64,000 nt of DNA from Roseburia sp. (GTDB lineage Bacteria; Bacillota; Clostridia; Lachnospirales; Lachnospiraceae): positions 1 to 64,000 of the forward strand of contig JAFYVJ010000014.1 in assembly GCA_017549185.1 (NCBI GenBank), read 5' to 3'. Under the pieces are notes generated by a model, which made no database searches, had not been told where the DNA came from, and saw only the letters and a program-made list of their open reading frames with translations. Positions 60,078 through 64,000 of the stretch are shown piece after piece; the stretch's first letter is position 1, and every line of letters begins with the position of its first letter. The position numbers and the translations under genes were made by a program.

Positions 60078-61130
60078 ATGGGAAAGAGACTAGAGATAAT
60101 AGACGTAAATGAACGTGCAGAATCAAGAGAAAAGGCATTAAGTATAGAGGAGAAACGACGCCGAAGACAACGCATGAGAGCAAGACAGCAGGCAATAAAG
60201 CGACGCCGAAGAAAACGGTTGTTTCGGCTAGTTGTAGCAGGTGTTTTTGTGATTGTATTGGGAGTTGGAATCAGCCGTTTGGATGCCGGGGAGAAGATTG
60301 CGAGTCAAGTAGCAGGAAATTCGGATACGGTGAGTACAGATACTTGGTACAGGGAAAGTGGAAGAATAGAGGAGTTACTCTATGAAGTAAAGTATGAGGA
60401 TTTTTTTAAAGAAAATAAGCCAAAAGTGATAGATGATGCAGAGGTTTACCAGTGTTTAAAAAAATTGTCAAAAAAGTATCCTGAATTAGAAACGGTATAT
60501 GAACATCGTGAGGAATATCCGGTAAAATTACTAGCTTCTTTATGTAATAATCCGGAAATGCTAGAATATGTGAAAGGTTATCTTACACATGAAACAGGAG
60601 ACACATGGGGAAAAACAGAACTTACAGAAGCAGAAAAAAAGCAGAAATTTCCTCTTTTTTTACAATGGGACAAGCGTTGGGGATATGAGGAATATGGAGA
60701 TTTTAACATTGCTCTTTCCGGTTGTGGACCAACAACACTTGCTATGGCGTCAGTGGTATTGACGGGAGATGATACTATTACACCTGACCGTGTAGCAAAA
60801 TATAGTATGGAAAATGGACATTATGTAGAAGGGACGGGAACAGCATGGAGTCTGATGACGGAAGGGTGTGAAAATTTCGGTATAAAAGCAGAAGAAATAG
60901 TATTGGATGAATCTGTGATGAAGAATCAGTTGGATGATGGAAAAGTTATTATCTGTTCCATGAGACAGGGGGATTTTACAGCTGGCGGTCATTTTGTAAT
61001 GCTATTTGGTTATAATGAAAATGGATTTTTGGTTAATGACCCCAACTGTATTTATCGTAGCAGTAAGGTGTGGTCTTATGAAGAATTAAAAAATCAAATC
61101 CGTATATTATGGGCATTTCAGAAAGAATAG
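60078..61130 (+). CDS. C39-like peptidase family membrane-anchored protein
   Basis: 350 residues from the ATG at 60078 with GGGAG 5 bases upstream; an ATG at 60066 would place the site inside the coding part. The cytoplasmic N-terminus is very basic (RRRRQRMRARQQAIKRRRRKRLFR), then one membrane helix (~50-67), then an extracellular domain. The C39-like fold starts near 195: FPLFLQWDKRWGYEEYGDFNIALSGCGPTTLAMASVVL (Cys nucleophile), FTAGGHFVMLFGYNENGFLVNDPN (His and Asp/Asn). Members cut peptides or act in the envelope; substrate unknown. Confidence 0.85.
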   Translation: MGKRLEIIDVNERAESREKALSIEEKRRRRQRMRARQQAIKRRRRKRLFRLVVAGVFVIVLGVGISRLDAGEKIASQVAGNSDTVSTDTWYRESGRIEELLYEVKYEDFFKENKPKVIDDAEVYQCLKKLSKKYPELETVYEHREEYPVKLLASLCNNPEMLEYVKGYLTHETGDTWGKTELTEAEKKQKFPLFLQWDKRWGYEEYGDFNIALSGCGPTTLAMASVVLTGDDTITPDRVAKYSMENGHYVEGTGTAWSLMTEGCENFGIKAEEIVLDESVMKNQLDDGKVIICSMRQGDFTAGGHFVMLFGYNENGFLVNDPNCIYRSSKVWSYEELKNQIRILWAFQKE

Positions 61131-61262
61131 GTAACAGTTCAGTCCGGTAACGATTTGCAGGCTCATTTATAGTTTTGCTTCGCAAAAGGAGCCTGCTCAC
61201 TCTTGAATCATATTCTTACGCAGCAAATCAGTAAATGATTAGCTGCTGAGTGAACAGTAACG
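61131..61262 (+). repeat. Compound palindromic intergenic element
   Basis: Starts with GTAACAGTTCAG and ends with CTGAGTGAACAGTAAC, variants of the dispersed repeat arms. Inside, GCAGGCTC (61157-61164) pairs with GAGCCTGC (61189-61196) around TTTTGCTTCGCAAAA (61173-61187), the same core as at 24098 and 31139. Another pair is CAGCAAATCA/TGATTAGCTGCTG. Fills the gap between the C39-like gene and the chemotaxis receptor. Confidence 0.7.
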
Positions 61263-61368
61263 AACTCTTACAAAAATAGTAAAAAAATAACAAAAAAGAG
61301 TGGCGAAAAAGTCTCCGAGTAAGGTATAATATAATCGTGTACAATAGAATATACTTTAAGGAGGAATT

Positions 61369-62871
61369 ATGAAAACAACAAATGAAGAAAAGAAGTTCCG
61401 TTATAATGATGTAGGAGAGAGATTTAAATCTATCAATAAAATATTCTTTTTAGGATTGACATTTTTATATATCATGTTCGCAGCATATTTGCTGATGCGT
61501 ACATTTTTGGGAGATATTCATAAAGCGTTCTCCTTTTCTAATTTGGGTATTGTTGCAGTATTTTCAATTATAAATATTGTTCTTTATTTTAAGAATAAAG
61601 CAAGTAAAAATTTTGGACTAATATCTGTAATACTAGGTGGTATAGAACTTTTCCTTGTTGGTATGAATACAGATGCTGAGTTTGTTATGTATGCACTGAT
61701 TATTTTGCTTGCATTACAGATGCCTTATTTTAATTCGAAGAGATTAGGTAAGATTTGTCTGGTTGCCGGAGTTGGTTTAATTCTTGTACAGATATTCCGT
61801 TTTTATCGTGGGATAGGATTAAGCACTGTAGATGATTTGATTTGTATTCTTTGTGTAATGCTTGGTTTGTATGTAGACTGGAGACTTTGTGATTTGACAC
61901 GTAGATTCAATGAGGATGCGTTGGGGTCAGTAGAAGTACAGACACAGAAAGTGCAGGAAATGTTCGATGGTATCGTTGAGATTTCAGCAGTAGTTCAGGA
62001 TGAAGCACAAAAGAGTACAGATAAAGTTGGACAGTTGTTTGAAGCGACACAAAATGTTACTACAAGTATGCATGAAATAGTAGATTCTGCGAATATGACA
62101 GCTAGTAGTATTGAAGAACAGAATCAGATGACACAGAATATCCAGAATGCTATTGCACATACAAGCGAGCGCTCTAAAAAAATGGTGGATATTGCAATAG
62201 ATTCTAACGCTAGCATTCAGACGAATATCAAGGTTATGGAAGAATTGCAGATTCAGTCAAAGCAGATTGCTGAGACAAATGCAGAAGTAAGTGATTCTAT
62301 GATTCGATTACAGGAGAAGACCAAAGAAGTAGAAGAGATCGCAGCTATGATTCTTGGTATTTCCAGCCAGACTAATTTATTGGCTTTGAATGCTTCGATT
62401 GAAAGTGCACGTGCAGGCGAAGCAGGTCGTGGATTTGCAGTAGTAGCAGATCAGATTCGTCAGTTGGCAGAGCAGACGAAAAAGTCGACAGAAGAGATTA
62501 CTAGAATTATCAATGAATTAAATCAAAATGCGAATGAAGTAGTTGCTTCTGTTGAAAAATCTGTATCAGCAACGGAAGATCAGAATAAGAAAATAGCAAC
62601 AGCATCAGAAGCATTTGGTAAATTAAATGAGGATATCACAGTGCTTATTGATGATATTAACGAGATGGATAGAGAAATTTTAGAACTATCTGATTCAAAT
62701 AATACGATTGTAGATAACATTTCGCATTTATCAGCAGCTACAGAAGAAGTAACAGCTAATGCAGAGCAAGTACTTACAATGAGTGAACAGAGTCTTGCAT
62801 ATGCAGAAGGTGTGAAGACTTCGATTGAGACCATTGAAGATTCAACAGAACAGATGAAACAATTTATGTAA
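61369..62871 (+). CDS. Methyl-accepting chemotaxis protein
   Basis: 500 residues; start behind AAGGAGGAA. N-terminal ~180 residues hold about six membrane helices with no sizeable outer sensor domain, so it probably senses through the membrane or inside. No obvious HAMP. The cytoplasmic signalling domain has the hairpin tip [47 protein letters not shown], which binds CheA/CheW. Glu/Gln-rich methylation helices flank it. The cell is therefore likely motile. An ideal TATAAT lies at 61328; terminator at 62892. Confidence 0.92.
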   Translation: MKTTNEEKKFRYNDVGERFKSINKIFFLGLTFLYIMFAAYLLMRTFLGDIHKAFSFSNLGIVAVFSIINIVLYFKNKASKNFGLISVILGGIELFLVGMNTDAEFVMYALIILLALQMPYFNSKRLGKICLVAGVGLILVQIFRFYRGIGLSTVDDLICILCVMLGLYVDWRLCDLTRRFNEDALGSVEVQTQKVQEMFDGIVEISAVVQDEAQKSTDKVGQLFEATQNVTTSMHEIVDSANMTASSIEEQNQMTQNIQNAIAHTSERSKKMVDIAIDSNASIQTNIKVMEELQIQSKQIAETNAEVSDSMIRLQEKTKEVEEIAAMILGISSQTNLLALNASIESARAGEAGRGFAVVADQIRQLAEQTKKSTEEITRIINELNQNANEVVASVEKSVSATEDQNKKIATASEAFGKLNEDITVLIDDINEMDREILELSDSNNTIVDNISHLSAATEEVTANAEQVLTMSEQSLAYAEGVKTSIETIEDSTEQMKQFM

Positions 62872-62891
62872 GAACATAGTTTGGAAAAGCA

Positions 62892-62934
62892 AAAACCGGA
62901 AGATTTATGAAAAGATGAATCTTCTGGTTTTTTG
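62892..62934 (+). terminator. Terminator of the chemotaxis receptor gene
   Basis: AAAACCGGAAGATT (62892-62905) pairs with AATCTTCTGGTTTT (62918-62931), one G-T pair, then a T-run. Confidence 0.9.
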
Positions 62935-63026
62935 TATAGGTCTGAGAATATAAACTTTTCATGAAGTGTTGTAGCTTCATTGACAAAAAATGGAGGGATG
63001 GATATACTTGAAAGATGAGAAAATGT

Positions 63027-63093
63027 GTAACTATTCAGAGTAAACCGGAAGTTTTGAAAAGACGGTTTTGTGAATGGTTCACTGAATAGTTAC
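63027..63093 (+). repeat. Full copy of dispersed palindromic repeat
   Basis: Perfect terminal arms GTAACTATTCAG (63027-63038) and CTGAATAGTTAC (63082-63093) enclose a 43-base core. Variants of one or both arms lie at 23225, 27551, 38800, 47443, 50555 and 61131. The gap 62872-63119 holds nothing else. Confidence 0.8.
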
Positions 63094-63119
63094 GAAAATA
63101 TTTAGAAAGTGTGGATAAT

Positions 63120-64000
63120 ATGAATTGGTTAAATAAGTTAGAACGAAAATTCGGAAGATATGCTGTTCCAAATGTGATTATATGGTTGATTGGAGCATAT
63201 GCGATTGGATTTATTTTAAATATGATGTATCCGTCTGTGATGTCTTACCTGAGTTTTAACCCATATTTGATTTTTAAAGGGCAGGTTTGGCGTCTGGTGA
63301 CTTGGATATTCCAGCCGGTAAATAGTAATATTTTCTGGTTGTTGATTTCTATGATGTTTTATTATCATTTGGGAACGAATTTAGAACGTGCATGGGGGAC
63401 CTTCCGGTTCAATGTGTATCTGTTAGGTGGAATGCTTTTTACGATAGTGGGAAGTCTGCTTTTTTATGGAATTGTTTATATGATTTTTGGAGAAGCATTG
63501 GCAGTGACGACAAGTTCTCTGATGAGTTCTTTTGTAAGTACGTATTATGTGAATATGTCACTTTATCTGGCATTTGCGGTGATGTATCCTAATTTGCAGG
63601 TATTGATTTACTTTTTTATTCCTGTAAAAGTAAAATGGATGGCAATCGTCTATGTAGTACTGATGGCTTATGACATTTTTAATATGGCAAATATTTATGG
63701 TTCTTATTACGGTGCAAGTGTTGGAGCTTTAGTGGCAGTGATTATGTTTGTAGTGAATGCTATGTCATTATTGAATTTTATTATTTTCTTCTTATCGAGC
63801 AGAGATGTAAGACGTTATGCACCAAAAGAAGTGAAACGCAGACAGGAGTTTAAACGTCAGGTGGCACAACCTAGACCGGGAAGTGGAATTACACGTCATA
63901 AATGTGCAGTTTGTGGCAGAACAGAAGTATCGAATCCGGAGTTAGAATTCCGTTATTGTTCTAAGTGCGAAGGGAATTATGAATATTGTCAGGATCATTT
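63120..64000 (+). CDS. Rhomboid/Derlin-like membrane protein with zinc-ribbon tail (3' partial)
   Basis: ATG at 63120 behind AGAAAGTG; the frame is open to the window end (293+ residues). About six membrane helices with rhomboid-like spacing. LIFKGQVWRLVTWIFQP and YYHLGTNLERAWGTFRFNVYLLGG match the L1 loop and second-helix region of rhomboids. I see no GxSG catalytic motif, so it is probably a pseudoprotease like Derlins. After the last helix comes a basic linker and a zinc-ribbon-like segment (HKCAVCGRTE...YCSKCEGNYEYC), cut by the window end. Confidence 0.75.
   Translation, partial: MNWLNKLERKFGRYAVPNVIIWLIGAYAIGFILNMMYPSVMSYLSFNPYLIFKGQVWRLVTWIFQPVNSNIFWLLISMMFYYHLGTNLERAWGTFRFNVYLLGGMLFTIVGSLLFYGIVYMIFGEALAVTTSSLMSSFVSTYYVNMSLYLAFAVMYPNLQVLIYFFIPVKVKWMAIVYVVLMAYDIFNMANIYGSYYGASVGALVAVIMFVVNAMSLLNFIIFFLSSRDVRRYAPKEVKRRQEFKRQVAQPRPGSGITRHKCAVCGRTEVSNPELEFRYCSKCEGNYEYCQDH

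Noticed and set aside
61173..61187. Transposon terminal repeat (TTTTGCTTCGCAAAA)
   Set aside because: The sequence is itself a small hairpin, appears singly inside larger stems, and no transposase or target duplication is seen.

Overview
The window looks like a chromosomal segment of a motile, low-GC anaerobic Firmicute, most likely a Lachnospiraceae member (Roseburia, Lachnospira or Eubacterium-like). I infer this from the AT-rich coding, AAGGAGG-type ribosome sites, the lepB-rbgA-rnhB-ylqG-ylqH-yraN order, Sel1, Rpn, CdaR and MsmK family genes, and a chemotaxis receptor beside FliK/FlhB-like genes. Almost everything reads on the + strand. The only minus-strand genes are in a small accessory patch at 28.8-31.8 kb. 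I saw no rRNA, tRNA or CRISPR array.

Region 1 (1-9.2 kb) is a tight, AT-rich operon of poorly characterised genes. It holds a 5'-truncated protein with 63-bp acidic repeats and a cysteine-protease-like C-terminus, and a small unknown protein. It also holds three paralogous proteins (coiled coil, TPR-like middle, C-terminal membrane segment), two small unknown proteins and a Ycf46-like AAA+ ATPase. This is one of two candidates for an undescribed system.

Region 2 (9.2-21.1 kb) starts with a Sel1-repeat protein, a TM2 protein and a sugar-type ABC importer (two permeases and a binding protein whose signal peptide carries an in-frame stop). Then come a SEC59/VTE5-like prenol kinase, a DUF92/VTE6-like enzyme, a DUF5685 protein, a SPASM-domain protein without a radical-SAM CX3CX2C motif, and a 56-residue seven-cysteine peptide. 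I propose the last five as a candidate isoprenoid or peptide-modification locus. A second, decaying copy of the Sel1-importer block follows (17.9-20.9 kb). Its Sel1 gene is intact, both permeases are broken and the binding-protein gene is mostly deleted.

Region 3 (21.2-28.7 kb) is core genome: signal peptidase I, RbgA, RNase HII, FliK-like and FlhB-C-like proteins, YraN, PgeF and an M42 peptidase. Region 4 (28.7-39 kb) is accessory. It contains Rpn-type nuclease genes and remnants flanked by roughly 210-bp direct repeats, a ToxN/AbiQ-type type III toxin with its small RNA, an XRE regulator, a lipoprotein and a 1901-residue surface protein with an M23 peptidase domain. Region 5 (39-64 kb) is mostly housekeeping: a GntR/ABC operon with a clear operator, a DUF512 radical SAM protein, Der, PlsY, GpsA, a dUTPase-like protein, the shared sugar-importer ATPase MsmK with a CdaR-type regulator, a ParE/ParC-like topoisomerase pair, a folate operon (folC-folE-folP-folBK), a CPBP protease, a C39-like protein, a chemotaxis receptor and a rhomboid-like protein running off the end.

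Intergenic DNA carries two recurring structures: imperfect palindromes bounded by GTAACTATTCAG/CTGAATAGTTAC, and a leader containing TTTTGCTTCGCAAAA that can pair with the ribosome-binding site of two unrelated genes. All family calls come from reading motifs, without database searches.
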